The notes beneath the pieces are model-generated. The model made no database searches. It saw only the letters and a list, made by a program, of their open reading frames with translations, and was not told the DNA's origin. Made by a program: the position numbers and the translations under genes. Shown here in pieces: positions 45,941-55,548 of a stretch of DNA of 64,000 bases. Source of the stretch: Tissierella praeacuta DSM 18095. Its GTDB lineage: Bacteria; Bacillota; Clostridia; Tissierellales; Tissierellaceae. The stretch's first letter is position 1; the number at the start of each line of letters is the position of its first letter. Location of the stretch: positions 434,001 through 498,000 of the forward strand of contig NZ_FQTY01000001.1 in assembly GCF_900128955.1 (NCBI RefSeq). The letters are read 5' to 3'.

Positions 45941-48100
45941 TTATGTTTCGCCAAATTCAACCTCTATTTTCGTATTAATAGGGATTTCTTCTCCTGGTAC
46001 TGGCTTCTGTTCCTTAACCTTTCCATTTCCCTTTAACTCATAATTTAAATTCAGCTCATCAAGGATTTTTATTACATCTTCTCTATCCTTTCCAATAAGG
46101 TAAGGCATCATAATTTTTTCCCCTATTTTTTCATTTACATATAAATCCACTATGGAACCTTTTTGAACCTCAGTCTTAGGCAGTGGAAATTGATCTATTA
46201 CAACTGATTCAGAAGTTATATCTAAATACTCAGTAGTATATTTTAGTCCTAAATCTGTTAATATTTTTCCAGCATTACCAATCTTTATATTTCTTATATC
46301 TGGCACTATGACCTTCTCAACAATTTGTGACTTTTCTTTATCTGTAAACACTGGAGTAATTTCAAGGTAATTTAAAGTCTCCTCTAAAACCGTTTTAGCT
46401 ATAGGTGCGGCTACTGTCCCTCCATAATATACCCCAACAGGCTCATCTACCACTACTAAAATTGCAACCTGTGGATCATCTACTGGTGCCACAGCTACAA
46501 AAGAACCAATATACTTTCCTGGTACATATTTACCATCAATAATTTTCTGAGCAGTTCCTGTTTTCCCCCCTACTCTAAACCCAGGTATATATGCTTTACT
46601 TCCTGTACCCTCACTGACTACTTTTTCCATCATCTCTAACATAGTTTTAGAAGTAGATTCTGATATAACCTTTCTTTTTATTTCTGGTTCAAAAGTCTCA
46701 ACAATCTTACCCTCATCATCAATCAACTCTTTTACAAGTCTAGGCTTCATTAAATTTCCACCATTAGCAACAGCAGATACTGCATTAATTAACTGTAAAG
46801 GAGTAACTGCAATACCATGACCATAAGATAAAGTAGCTAAATTTACTTCCTTGATATTCTCAGTATTGGATGGAATAATACCTCCCTGCTCTCCATTTAA
46901 ATCTATATCTGTCTTTTCTCCAAATCCAAATGCCTTTATGTATTTATATAAACGTTCTTTTCCTACTTTTCTACCTAAATTTACAAAAACAACATTACAA
47001 GAAGTATTCATTCCCTCTGCTAAAGTTTGATCTCCATGGGGGTTATACCATCTAGAACATTTCAATACTACACCTTTTATATCCCTTATAAATCCATTAC
47101 AATAAAAATGCGTATCAGGTGTTGCCACATTTTCTTCAATGGCAGCTGTTGCAGTAATTATTTTAAATGTGGATCCTGGTTCATATGCATCATTAATCGC
47201 AAAATTCCTCCACATATCGTACCAACGCTTTTGGAGTTCTTCCTGTGGTAAGTCTTCCCATTCTTTTTTAGTTTTTTCATCTAATGGAGTCCTTGGATCA
47301 TTAGGATCATAATCTGGCTTATTAGACATTGCTAAAATATCCCCTGTTTTTGGATCCATCATTATAATAGAAACATTTTTAGCACCAGTTGTTATAAAAG
47401 CTTCCTCTGCAGCTTTATCTGCAAAATGTTGTATAGTTTCATCAATAGTCAAAACCACAGACAAGCCATCTGATGCCTCATATATTTTCTCGCCATCAAA
47501 GGGTAATTGTCTGCTTGCAGCATCTGTTATTTTTACCCATTTACCTGGTGTTCCAGTTAGATATTTATCATAGGTTCTTTCAATGCCATATAATCCATTA
47601 TTGTCAATATCAGTAAAACCTAATACAAAAGAAGCAAAATTACCATATGGATAATATCTCCTATTATCATCAACTATTTCTATACCCTTTAACTTTAACT
47701 TTCTTAACTCTATGGCTTCTTCCTTAGTTATCCATTGTTTAATTCTCTCAGTTCTAATTTTCTTAGTAATTTTAGCGTATACATCCTCTTCATCTAAATT
47801 TAATACTCTTGCTACTTCCTTTGCTGTCTCACGAGGATCTTTTATATCCGCCGGACTAGCCCATACAGTTGATGTGCTAATGCTTACAGCTAATTTTTTA
47901 CCTTTTCTATCATAAATAATTCCTCTTTTTGATTTTATAGTTATTCCCTTAGTCCATTGTTCTAATGCTCCTTTTTTTAGTTCCTCAGCCTTTACTATCT
48001 GTAAATACCCTAATCTTCCTATTAAAAGTATAGAAACAATAACTACTGCACCAAAAACAAATAACAATCTCTTCTTAGATGAATAGCTTGGTTTCCCCAA
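45941..48100 (-). CDS. Class B penicillin-binding protein with PASTA domains (SpoVD/FtsI-like)
   Basis: Transpeptidase that crosslinks septal or spore peptidoglycan. About 719 residues from the TTG at 48100, which lies 8 bases after AGGAGG; the GTG 9 bases further upstream overlaps that site. Order: N-terminal membrane anchor (LLFVFGAVVIVSILLIGRL), dimerisation domain, transpeptidase with SxxK as GSTFKII, SxN as SCN, and KTGT in GGKTGTAQ, then two C-terminal PASTA domains (from about 600). The PASTA tail resembles SpoVD; only one class B PBP is present here, so it may act in division too. Confidence 0.93.
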   Translation of the reverse strand: MGKPSYSSKKRLLFVFGAVVIVSILLIGRLGYLQIVKAEELKKGALEQWTKGITIKSKRGIIYDRKGKKLAVSISTSTVWASPADIKDPRETAKEVARVLNLDEEDVYAKITKKIRTERIKQWITKEEAIELRKLKLKGIEIVDDNRRYYPYGNFASFVLGFTDIDNNGLYGIERTYDKYLTGTPGKWVKITDAASRQLPFDGEKIYEASDGLSVVLTIDETIQHFADKAAEEAFITTGAKNVSIIMMDPKTGDILAMSNKPDYDPNDPRTPLDEKTKKEWEDLPQEELQKRWYDMWRNFAINDAYEPGSTFKIITATAAIEENVATPDTHFYCNGFIRDIKGVVLKCSRWYNPHGDQTLAEGMNTSCNVVFVNLGRKVGKERLYKYIKAFGFGEKTDIDLNGEQGGIIPSNTENIKEVNLATLSYGHGIAVTPLQLINAVSAVANGGNLMKPRLVKELIDDEGKIVETFEPEIKRKVISESTSKTMLEMMEKVVSEGTGSKAYIPGFRVGGKTGTAQKIIDGKYVPGKYIGSFVAVAPVDDPQVAILVVVDEPVGVYYGGTVAAPIAKTVLEETLNYLEITPVFTDKEKSQIVEKVIVPDIRNIKIGNAGKILTDLGLKYTTEYLDITSESVVIDQFPLPKTEVQKGSIVDLYVNEKIGEKIMMPYLIGKDREDVIKILDELNLNYELKGNGKVKEQKPVPGEEIPINTKIEVEFGET

Positions 48101-48112
48101 GGCAAACACCTC

Positions 48113-48586
48113 CTAAAATAAGTTTGCAACCATGCTGAACATTTTCTTTATTTGTTTATCTATGCCTGGTTTCTCCTTATCTTTAATTATATTATCCTCT
48201 ACTGTTACATACACGATTTGTCCTTCACTTGGATAGTCCATACCCAATTTTGTAATGGCATCTTCTGAAATTTTTGTTGAGGATTTTATCCCTTCAAGTT
48301 CTGCTATTAAATCTAATTTTTCCTTCTCAAGTCTAATCTTCTGTGTTTCTAATTTTGTTATTTCATGTCTTACTGCAGTTATATTAGCATATCCAAATAA
48401 TATAAATAAGGCTATTCCTAAACCAAACATAGATAAACTTAAAATTGATAATTTAGCAAAGCTACTGCTTTTTTTCTTTTTCCCATGTACTTTCTTAGTA
48501 GTACTACTTCTCCTATTATGTTTTGGATTTTCTTTTACCTCCACTTTTTTTTCAGGGTAATAACTAAGCTCTTTCGCTACTAACAA
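48113..48586 (-). CDS. ftsL: Cell division protein FtsL
   Basis: Bitopic divisome protein: a basic cytoplasmic part of 45 residues (rich in Lys, HRRSSTTKKVHGKKKK), one membrane segment (LSILSLSMFGLGIALFILF) and an outer coiled coil (EITKLETQKIRLEKEKLDLIAEL) ending in LGMDYPSEGQIVYV. The 157-residue size and place between rsmH and the PBP gene fit FtsL. The gap to rsmH is one base. Confidence 0.9.
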   Translation of the reverse strand: MLVAKELSYYPEKKVEVKENPKHNRRSSTTKKVHGKKKKSSSFAKLSILSLSMFGLGIALFILFGYANITAVRHEITKLETQKIRLEKEKLDLIAELEGIKSSTKISEDAITKLGMDYPSEGQIVYVTVEDNIIKDKEKPGIDKQIKKMFSMVANLF

Positions 48587-48587
48587 T

Positions 48588-49547
48588 TTATTCTCCCCCT
48601 TTATTATTTAGAACATTAAGTTTCTCTGCTATCCTAAGCTTTGCTGATCTAGATCTAGGATTTCTATCTATTTCCTCCTTGCTAGGTACTATAGGTTTCC
48701 TAGTTATAATTTCTATTTCTCTAGTCTTATTACATATACATTGTGGTAAATGTGGAGGACATATACAATCTTTATATAATTCTCTAAATCCTTCTTTTAC
48801 AATTCGATCTTCTAATGAATGAAATGTAATAATTGCCAATCTGCCACTTGGGTTTAAAAGATTTGTCATTTTAGGAATTGCTTCTGTCAAAACATCCAAC
48901 TCTCTATTTACCTCTATCCTAATTGCTTGAAATGTCTTTTTTGCTGGATGGTGTCCATCTTTTCTTACTTCTTTTGGTATTGCTTTTTTAATAACTGATA
49001 CCAATTGAAATGTGGTATCTATAGGAGCTATTTTTCTATCCTCAACAATAAACTTTGCTATCCTTCTAGCCCATCTTTCTTCACCATAATCCCAAATAAT
49101 CTTTTCAAGCTCCTTATGGGAATATTTATTTACTACATCCCAAGCTGAAAAGGAGCTTGTCTCATCCATTCTCATATCAAGGGGTGCATCTTTATTATGT
49201 GAAAATCCTCTGCTTTCTTCATCTAATTGATGTGAAGATACTCCTAAATCCAAAAGTATCCCATCTACTTTTTCAATCCCTAATTCATTTAATACCTCAT
49301 CTATGTTTTCATAATTGTTATGGACTAATATTACTTTATCTTTATATTCTTTCAGGACTTCACCAGCTTTATTTAATGCATTTAAATCTTGATCAATTCC
49401 TATTAATTTCCCCGTAGTCAACCTTTTAACTATTTCAGATGAATGTCCAGCACCACCTAAAGTTCCATCTACATAAATTCCGTCATTCTTTATATTTAAC
49501 CCTTCTAACACTTCATCTAATAAAACAGACACATGTTCAAAATTCAT
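48588..49547 (-). CDS. rsmH: 16S rRNA (cytosine1402-N4)-methyltransferase RsmH
   Basis: SAM-dependent methyltransferase modifying C1402 of 16S rRNA, formerly MraW. In 319 residues it has the SAM loop GTLGGAGHS near residue 30, the [19 protein letters not shown] block near 100 and the [14 protein letters not shown] block near 240, all family signatures. Second gene of the dcw cluster. Confidence 0.97.
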   Translation of the reverse strand: MNFEHVSVLLDEVLEGLNIKNDGIYVDGTLGGAGHSSEIVKRLTTGKLIGIDQDLNALNKAGEVLKEYKDKVILVHNNYENIDEVLNELGIEKVDGILLDLGVSSHQLDEESRGFSHNKDAPLDMRMDETSSFSAWDVVNKYSHKELEKIIWDYGEERWARRIAKFIVEDRKIAPIDTTFQLVSVIKKAIPKEVRKDGHHPAKKTFQAIRIEVNRELDVLTEAIPKMTNLLNPSGRLAIITFHSLEDRIVKEGFRELYKDCICPPHLPQCICNKTREIEIITRKPIVPSKEEIDRNPRSRSAKLRIAEKLNVLNNKGGE

Positions 49548-49561
49548 ATACTCTCCCCCAA

Positions 49562-49993
49562 TTATATCCCCAACTCTGCCATTTTTTCTGCTATACTATC
49601 GTAAGACAAATTATCATCGTTATTATAAGCATCCCATTCCTCTTTGCTCCAAATCTCCATTCTAGTGGATACTCCAATGACTACAGCCTCTTTATCTAAT
49701 TTAGAATGTTCCCTAAGATTAGCCGGTATAAGAACTCTGCCTTGCTTATCCAAAGAACCTTCACTGGCTCCTGAAAAGAAAAATCTAATAAATGCTCTTG
49801 CATCACGGTTAGTAAGTGGTAATGTTTTAAGCTTTTCCTCTAAAATAATCCATTCTTCTTTGGGGTATACAAAAAGACAATTATCAAGTCCTTTAGTCAT
49901 AACAAACTCCTCCCCCAATTCTTCTCTGAATTTAGAAGGTATGATTATTCTTCCCTTAGTATCTAAAGTATGCTGATATTCACCAATAAACAT
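49562..49993 (-). CDS. mraZ: Transcriptional regulator MraZ
   Basis: AbrB-fold repressor of its own dcw operon, 143 residues from the ATG at 49993, the normal MraZ length and start ([15 protein letters not shown]); a GTG 9 bases upstream gives no family match. Two DxxxR half-domains are visible, DTKGR and DKQGR. It lies directly downstream of a repeated MraZ box at 50022-50050. Confidence 0.96.
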   Translation of the reverse strand: MFIGEYQHTLDTKGRIIIPSKFREELGEEFVMTKGLDNCLFVYPKEEWIILEEKLKTLPLTNRDARAFIRFFFSGASEGSLDKQGRVLIPANLREHSKLDKEAVVIGVSTRMEIWSKEEWDAYNNDDNLSYDSIAEKMAELGI

Positions 49994-50021
49994 ACTAATC
50001 ACTCACTTAATATATATTTAC

Positions 50022-50050
50022 TACCACTTTCCACCACTTTGTACCACTAT
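50022..50050 (-). promoter_or_regulatory. MraZ box upstream of mraZ
   Basis: Three direct repeats of AGTGGT at exact 10-base spacing on the minus strand (AGTGGTAC, AAAGTGGTGG, AAAGTGGTAG). MraZ sites in other bacteria are tandem GTGG/TGGG repeats at 10-base spacing in the leader of mraZ, so autoregulation of the dcw operon is likely. A weak TAGAAT -10 lies just upstream. Confidence 0.75.
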
Positions 50051-50163
50051 ATACTATTCTACACTAAATTAAAAAATCCTTCCACCTTTTTTTGTAAAAA
50101 ATTTATCTAGTACTTTAGTCACAATCTGCTATATATCGACATTTAAATGGAATAAAATGGTAT

Positions 50164-50193
50164 AAAAAAACCGTTGGCTTTTTATGCCAACAG
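50164..50193 (-). terminator. Terminator of lgt
   Basis: Stem GTTGGC / GCCAAC with an outer C-G pair and seven T on the minus strand, touching the lgt stop. It isolates lgt from the mraZ operon. Confidence 0.88.
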
Positions 50194-50937
50194 CTAAAGT
50201 TTAATATCTTCATTTTTTTTTCTTCTTCTATAGAAAATATATATTGGAATTACAAAACCTACTATACTAACAAGCTGTGCCACCCTAATTGGTCCTAACA
50301 TTAAACTATCAGTTCTAAGACCTTCAATGAAAAACCTAATAAAAGAATATAAGGATAGATAGAGTAAAAATACTTCTCCTTTGATTTTTTGCTTATTATT
50401 TCCATACCAAAGAAGAAATAAAAAGACTAGGAAATTCCAAATTGACTCATAAAGAAAAGTAGGATGTACTTTTATCCCGTTCACCATAATCCCCCAAGGC
50501 AAATTTGTCGGTCCTCCATGAGCTTCTTGGTTAATAAAATTTCCCCATCTTCCTATGGATTGAGCTAAAATCAAGCTTGGCGCACATATATCAGCAATTG
50601 TCCAAAATTCTATTTTTCTAATTTTAGTGAATACAATAGCTACTATAATAGCTGTAATTATAGCTCCATGAATAGCCAACCCACCATTTCTAATATTTAA
50701 TGCCTCTATAGGATTATCTTTATAAAAATCCCAACTAAAAATAACATAATATAATCTTGCACCTACTAAACACAAAGGAATTTCCCATATAAGAAAATCC
50801 ATCAAAATTTCTTCATCAAGTCCAACTCTTTTGGTTTCCCGAAGAGCAAGTATAGTACCTATCAATACCCCTGTGGCTATTAAAATACCATACCATCTAA
50901 TTTCAAGACCAAATAGCTGAAATGCAACTGGATCCAT
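50194..50937 (-). CDS. lgt: Prolipoprotein diacylglyceryl transferase
   Basis: Attaches diacylglycerol to the lipobox Cys of prolipoproteins. The 247-residue, seven-segment membrane protein shows the Lgt signature GRWGNFINQEAHG near residue 135 and the HPTFLYES block. Substrates in this window include the lipoproteins at 10795 and 53720, and the Lit-like protein at 60915 would act after it. Confidence 0.97.
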   Translation of the reverse strand: MDPVAFQLFGLEIRWYGILIATGVLIGTILALRETKRVGLDEEILMDFLIWEIPLCLVGARLYYVIFSWDFYKDNPIEALNIRNGGLAIHGAIITAIIVAIVFTKIRKIEFWTIADICAPSLILAQSIGRWGNFINQEAHGGPTNLPWGIMVNGIKVHPTFLYESIWNFLVFLFLLWYGNNKQKIKGEVFLLYLSLYSFIRFFIEGLRTDSLMLGPIRVAQLVSIVGFVIPIYIFYRRRKKNEDIKL

Positions 50938-51000
50938 AATAAAACCACCTTTCTAAATACTTCATTGGATTAGTATATCACAAATGAAGATTCATTTCTA

Positions 51001-52290
51001 TTATCTTAATGGATTTATTATAGATAGAACAATATTATCCTTTACAAAATGACTATTGAATCTTTTAATTATATCGTCATAAGTAATGGACTCTAAGATA
51101 TCTAAATAATCTATTAACAGCAAACCATCAAAATAAGATGAGATAAAGGTGTTAGCAATAAACTCAACAGAATTAAGCCCCATTAAAAACTCCCCCATAC
51201 TCTTTTTCTTGATACGATTGAAATCATCTTCTAATAAAATAGAAGTTTCTTCTTTTTCAATTAGTGAAACTATTCTATTATATACTTCTTTAGGAGCCTT
51301 AGACTCACCTGTAATTAAAGAATGACCATAGGATTTTTTTCCTGTATAATATGCACCAAAACTGTTATCTACAAGCCCTTCTTCATATAAGGTATTATAA
51401 AATACAGAACTTGAACCAAATAACATATCAAGTATGAAATTTGTAATAAAATCTTTTTTTATTCGCTCTTTATTTTCTAACTTACAATCAATATCCTTGA
51501 ATCCAATGTAAAATAATGGAGCAGATGTCATCATACTTTCCTCAATAAACTTTTCTTTTACTTTATTAGGTTCCTCTGGGAAAAATCTATTGATTTTTTC
51601 TACTTCCTTATAGTCCTTTCTCTCCGATTTATCTACTACTTTAAGTATCTCATCAAAGGATAAATCTCCTACAATAAACATAACCATATTAGTTGGATTG
51701 TAGAAGGTATTATAACATTTATAAAGTAGTTCTTCATCTATCCTTTGTATGCTTTCTACCGTACCTGCTATATCAATTTTAACTGGATGTTCATTATACA
51801 TTGCACTTAAACAATTGAAAAACACCCTCCAATTTGGGTTATCTCTGTACATATTTATTTCTTGGGCAATAATCCCCTTCTCTTTTTCAACATTTTCATC
51901 AGTAAAATATGGATGCTGCACAAACTCTATCAATAATGCTAAATTTTCATAAAAATTTTCAGTAGATGAAAATAAATATGCTGTTTGAGTAAAATTAGTA
52001 TATGCATTAACATTTGCACCTAATCTAGAGAATTTATCGAAAATATTTTCTTCAGGCTCTTCAAAAAGTTTATGCTCTAAAAAATGTGCAATACCTTCAG
52101 GTACTTCTATTATATCTTTTTCTCCTACTGGAATAAATTTATTATCAATACTACCATAATCAGTAGCAAATATTGCATATTGCTTTGTATATCCTTCTTT
52201 TGGCATAAAATAAACTTTTAATCCAGATTCCATCTCTTTGTAAAAAAGTTTTTCTTTTATTTTCTCATTTTCGTATATTCTGATGTCCAA
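51001..52290 (-). CDS. M16 family metallopeptidase, active type (YmfH-like)
   Basis: Zinc protease of the pitrilysin family, 429 residues. The inverted zinc motif HFLEH lies near residue 70 in GIAHFLEHKLFEEPE, with the downstream Glu near residue 145. Paired with an M16 relative that lacks the motif (52323-53594), as in bacterial YmfF/YmfH pairs, where the two halves form a peptidase chamber. Substrate unknown. Confidence 0.9.
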   Translation of the reverse strand: MDIRIYENEKIKEKLFYKEMESGLKVYFMPKEGYTKQYAIFATDYGSIDNKFIPVGEKDIIEVPEGIAHFLEHKLFEEPEENIFDKFSRLGANVNAYTNFTQTAYLFSSTENFYENLALLIEFVQHPYFTDENVEKEKGIIAQEINMYRDNPNWRVFFNCLSAMYNEHPVKIDIAGTVESIQRIDEELLYKCYNTFYNPTNMVMFIVGDLSFDEILKVVDKSERKDYKEVEKINRFFPEEPNKVKEKFIEESMMTSAPLFYIGFKDIDCKLENKERIKKDFITNFILDMLFGSSSVFYNTLYEEGLVDNSFGAYYTGKKSYGHSLITGESKAPKEVYNRIVSLIEKEETSILLEDDFNRIKKKSMGEFLMGLNSVEFIANTFISSYFDGLLLIDYLDILESITYDDIIKRFNSHFVKDNIVLSIINPLR

Positions 52291-52322
52291 TTATATTCCT
52301 CCTATATTTATCTATATCATTT

Positions 52323-53594
52323 TTACGCCTTTGAATTCTTCATAAAATATATAGTATCAAGGGCAACTTTTGACATAGCCTCCATTATTTCTTCTTTAGT
52401 AACACTATCTATATCACTTAATATTTCTTCAAAATCTCTATTATCTTCCGATAGTATTTGACTAAAGAAATATTCTGATATAAGAAAAATACTATCTTTA
52501 ATAGATTCTGTTGAAGATTTTATAGATTTCTTTGATATTTCCATATCTTCATCTGTGAAATTTCCATTTTTTATTTCTTCCAATTGTTGTTTTACAATAT
52601 CTATTGTTTTTTCAAAATTATTAAATTCAATTCCACCATCTATTAACATAATGGATTTATATTTAAAAACAGTAGAAGTAATATAATAAGCTAAACTTTC
52701 TTTTTCTCTTACATTTCTAAATAATTTAGAGTTCGGTCCTCCACCTAAAATATCACTAGCTACTATAAGTCCATTATATAATCTGTCTTCATAAGGAATT
52801 CCCGTTCTATATCCAAGTACTAATTTGCCCTGTGTTACATCTAAATCCTCATATACCATATTTTTAGTCTGAACCCCAGAAATAATTTGCTCTCTTGGTA
52901 TAGTCAGAACTTCTTTTCTATCTATCTTTTCTATGTTTTTTATACATTCAATTAATTCTTCATCATATTCTCCAGCATAAAATATCTCTATAGGTGATGT
53001 ATTTATTATCTTTTGATAATGTGTATATAATATGTTTTCATCAATCTCTTTTAAATCTTCTATATTCCCTAAAGGATAAATACTAAACTTTTCATTTCTG
53101 CACATTTCTTCTATACATCTATCTAATGCATAGGACCTTTTATCATTTATTCTGCCTTCAATTCTATTTCTTAAATTTTCCTTCTCTTGCTCTACATAAT
53201 CTTTTTTAAAATATCCCTTCTCCAAAACTGGATTATAGATAATAGATTTTAATAGATTGACTACTTCATAGATATAATCCTTATCCCCAACATAATGACC
53301 ATTCACAGTTTCAATGGTAAATCTAAGAACATGTTTTTCTCCCCTCTTATTAATTGCTATGCTTAAATTTGCTCCATAGGTTTCCTCTAGTTTTTTTTGT
53401 ATTTCAAGATTTGTAGTATATTCTTCTGTGCCTCTTTTTAAAATCAAAGGTATTAAAGCATTTTTTGTAACTTCATCCTTAGATAAAGGTCTCAGAAAAT
53501 AGTAACTAAGTAAATTAGATTTAAATTTATTTGTCCTAATTAAATTTAAATATATTCCATTCCCGATTTTGATTCTTTCTGATTTTAATGTCAA
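52323..53594 (-). CDS. M16 family peptidase-like protein without zinc motif (YmfF-like)
   Basis: A 423-residue M16-fold protein with no HxxEH: the corresponding stretch reads LIPLILKRGTEEY. The C-terminal half has the substrate-binding R/Y-type motif (GGGPNSKLFRNVREKESLAYY). It lies 32 bases before the catalytic partner and likely forms a heterodimer with it. Zinc-free half in M16B pairs is a known arrangement. Confidence 0.88.
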   Translation of the reverse strand: MTLKSERIKIGNGIYLNLIRTNKFKSNLLSYYFLRPLSKDEVTKNALIPLILKRGTEEYTTNLEIQKKLEETYGANLSIAINKRGEKHVLRFTIETVNGHYVGDKDYIYEVVNLLKSIIYNPVLEKGYFKKDYVEQEKENLRNRIEGRINDKRSYALDRCIEEMCRNEKFSIYPLGNIEDLKEIDENILYTHYQKIINTSPIEIFYAGEYDEELIECIKNIEKIDRKEVLTIPREQIISGVQTKNMVYEDLDVTQGKLVLGYRTGIPYEDRLYNGLIVASDILGGGPNSKLFRNVREKESLAYYITSTVFKYKSIMLIDGGIEFNNFEKTIDIVKQQLEEIKNGNFTDEDMEISKKSIKSSTESIKDSIFLISEYFFSQILSEDNRDFEEILSDIDSVTKEEIMEAMSKVALDTIYFMKNSKA

Positions 53595-53686
53595 ATTGTT
53601 TCCTCCTTCTTAAATATATTATTTTTACTATACCCAAAATTAAATTTGTTACTTACATTAATATTACGAATTTAATTAAAAAATAC

Positions 53687-53714
53687 AAAAACCCAATTTT
53701 AAAAATTGGGTTTT
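53687..53714 (-). terminator. Terminator of the YhcN/YlaJ-type gene
   Basis: Perfect stem AAAACCCAATTTT / AAAATTGGGTTTT, 6 bases after the stop, followed on the minus strand by a T-rich tail. Confidence 0.88.
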
Positions 53715-53719
53715 ATATT

Positions 53720-54166
53720 TTATTTATTTTTTTCAATCATCCTACTAATTTCACCTACATGATTATCATAGGATGACCCATTCATTAAACTACTTATAAT
53801 CTCTACAATCTGAAAAAAAGTCTTTTCATCATTAGATACGAGTACTTCTTTTATTCCTGTATCCTTCTCCATAACCAAGCTACTAATAAGATCTTTTGTA
53901 TCTGTGGTAAAGGATGTGTCATAAGCCATAACAACAGAAACTAATGCTGTATCATTAAATATAATTGTTGCCGCATCATCTATACCAAAGAGTTCAACAA
54001 CATAATCAGCCAAGTTCTCTGACCTATCAATTATTACCTTATCTTCCATGGATACTTCTACTACTGTATCATCTGGCTCATTAACCATTTCATTATTTTT
54101 AGTAGTTTTACAACCTATTTGAAAAATTAAACTTAAAACTAATACGAATAATAAATATCTTTTCAA
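53720..54166 (-). CDS. YhcN/YlaJ family sporulation lipoprotein
   Basis: A 148-residue lipoprotein whose family members are found in spore-formers and include spore-membrane proteins. The TTG start at 54166 follows GGAGGG by about 6 bases and gives a clean signal peptide (MKRYLLFVLVLSLIFQIGC) with the lipobox Cys19; a start 30 bases further upstream adds a basic tail without a ribosome-binding site. The domain is recognisable by DDAATIIFNDTALVSVVM. Function in germination or spore structure is not settled. Confidence 0.8.
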   Translation of the reverse strand: MKRYLLFVLVLSLIFQIGCKTTKNNEMVNEPDDTVVEVSMEDKVIIDRSENLADYVVELFGIDDAATIIFNDTALVSVVMAYDTSFTTDTKDLISSLVMEKDTGIKEVLVSNDEKTFFQIVEIISSLMNGSSYDNHVGEISRMIEKNK

Positions 54167-54237
54167 TTTATCCCTCCTCTTATTATAGTTTTTCATAATA
54201 TTAAAATTTTATAACAAGAAAAGGAAAATATTTATTA

Positions 54238-54888
54238 TTATATTTCTTTTGCTATTTTGACTCCTGAGCTAGTTCCTAATCTAGTAGCTCCAGCTTCTAT
54301 CATTTTCTTTGCAGAATCTATATCTCTAACTCCTCCAGATGCCTTAACTTCTAGTTTATCTCCTACTATAGATTTCATAAGCTTCACATCATCTACAGTT
54401 GCTCCACCAGTGGAAAATCCTGTTGAAGTTTTTACAAAATCAGCTCCAGCAATCATAGAAATTTCACAAGCTTTAATCTTTTCTTCATCTGTAAGTAAAC
54501 AAGTTTCTATAATTACCTTAACTAATGCCTTGTCTTTAGCTGCTTTTACTACTTCTTCTATATCTTCTTTAACAAGTTCATAATTTTTTATTTTTAAAGC
54601 ACCGATATTAATTACCATATCCACTTCATCAGCACCATTTTTTATTGCATCCATAGTTTCAAATGCCTTAACTTCTTTAGTATTTGCACCTAATGGGAAT
54701 CCTATAACAGTTGCTACCTTAACGTCAGAACTCCTTAATATATCCTTACATAATTTTACATAACAAGGATTTACACATACAGCTGCAAATTTATTTTCCA
54801 TAGCTTCTTTACATAATTCTTCTATCATATCCTTTGTAGCATCTGGCTTTAACATAGTATGGTCTATCATTCCCAATATATTAGACAT
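54238..54888 (-). CDS. deoC: Deoxyribose-phosphate aldolase
   Basis: Class I aldolase splitting 2-deoxyribose 5-phosphate into glyceraldehyde 3-phosphate and acetaldehyde. The 216-residue TIM barrel has the Schiff-base lysine in [14 protein letters not shown] and the second lysine in EVKASGG. It lies 16 bases after the PduL-like gene in a two-gene operon; other nucleoside-catabolic genes are not present. Confidence 0.96.
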   Translation of the reverse strand: MSNILGMIDHTMLKPDATKDMIEELCKEAMENKFAAVCVNPCYVKLCKDILRSSDVKVATVIGFPLGANTKEVKAFETMDAIKNGADEVDMVINIGALKIKNYELVKEDIEEVVKAAKDKALVKVIIETCLLTDEEKIKACEISMIAGADFVKTSTGFSTGGATVDDVKLMKSIVGDKLEVKASGGVRDIDSAKKMIEAGATRLGTSSGVKIAKEI

Positions 54889-54904
54889 TAATTTCCCCTC
54901 CGAA

Positions 54905-55477
54905 TTATTTAATTAATTCAACTAAATCTCCATTTTTTACTCCTGCCGCATTACCTTCTTCTATATCAACATGCATTTCAAGAGCAAAGGATTCAGATAC
55001 TCTAACTAATACATTATTGAATACCAAGCCTCTTTCTCCACCTACTTTTATATCTACAATGTCTTTATCAGCTACTCCAAATTCTTCTCCATCTTTAGTA
55101 TGCATATGGATATGTCTTGCAGCTACTATTATTCCTTCTTCTATTTCAACTTCTCCCTTTGGTCCAATAAGTTTTGCTCCAGGAGTACCTTTTATATCAC
55201 CTGAATTTCTAACAATTGGCTTTACTCCTAAAGAAAAGGCATCTGAAACTGATAATTCAAATTGAGTACTTGATCTAACAGGCCCTAATATTCTTACGCC
55301 TTTAATTGTACCCTTTGATCCTACTATATCTACCTTCTCTTCACAAGCATATTGTCCTGGCTGAGATAAATCTTTCATCTTTGTTAATTGATATCCTTCA
55401 CCAAATAAAACATCTAAGTCCTTTTGGCTTAAATGTATATGACGATTTGATAATGCTATTGGTAATTGTGTTTTCAT
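54905..55477 (-). CDS. pduL: Phosphate propanoyltransferase (PduL-like phosphotransacylase)
   Basis: Converts acyl-CoA and phosphate to acyl-phosphate and CoA. The 190 residues from the ATG at 55477 (AGGAGG 7 bases before it) contain the zinc ligands SNRHIHLS at residues 10-17 and [14 protein letters not shown] in the second half. There is no N-terminal encapsulation extension, so it is likely a free cytosolic enzyme, perhaps acting on acetyl-CoA. It has its own near-consensus promoter and precedes deoC. Confidence 0.92.
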   Translation of the reverse strand: MKTQLPIALSNRHIHLSQKDLDVLFGEGYQLTKMKDLSQPGQYACEEKVDIVGSKGTIKGVRILGPVRSSTQFELSVSDAFSLGVKPIVRNSGDIKGTPGAKLIGPKGEVEIEEGIIVAARHIHMHTKDGEEFGVADKDIVDIKVGGERGLVFNNVLVRVSESFALEMHVDIEEGNAAGVKNGDLVELIK

Positions 55478-55516
55478 TTGTATTCCTCCTAAATATAAGT
55501 TCAATATTATATAACC

Positions 55517-55545
55517 ATTATAAATCTTTGTATATGAAAAATCAA
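55517..55545 (-). promoter_or_regulatory. Sigma-A promoter of pduL-deoC
   Basis: TTGATT (55540-55545) and TATAAT (55517-55522) with a 17-base spacer, 39 bases before the pduL ATG and ending just before the aroA stop. Confidence 0.8.
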
Positions 55546-55548
55546 AGT

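Noticed and set aside
52323-53594. Loss of HxxEH taken as a sign of a pseudogene
   Set aside because: The frame is full length and the pairing with an active M16 gene is a known arrangement.
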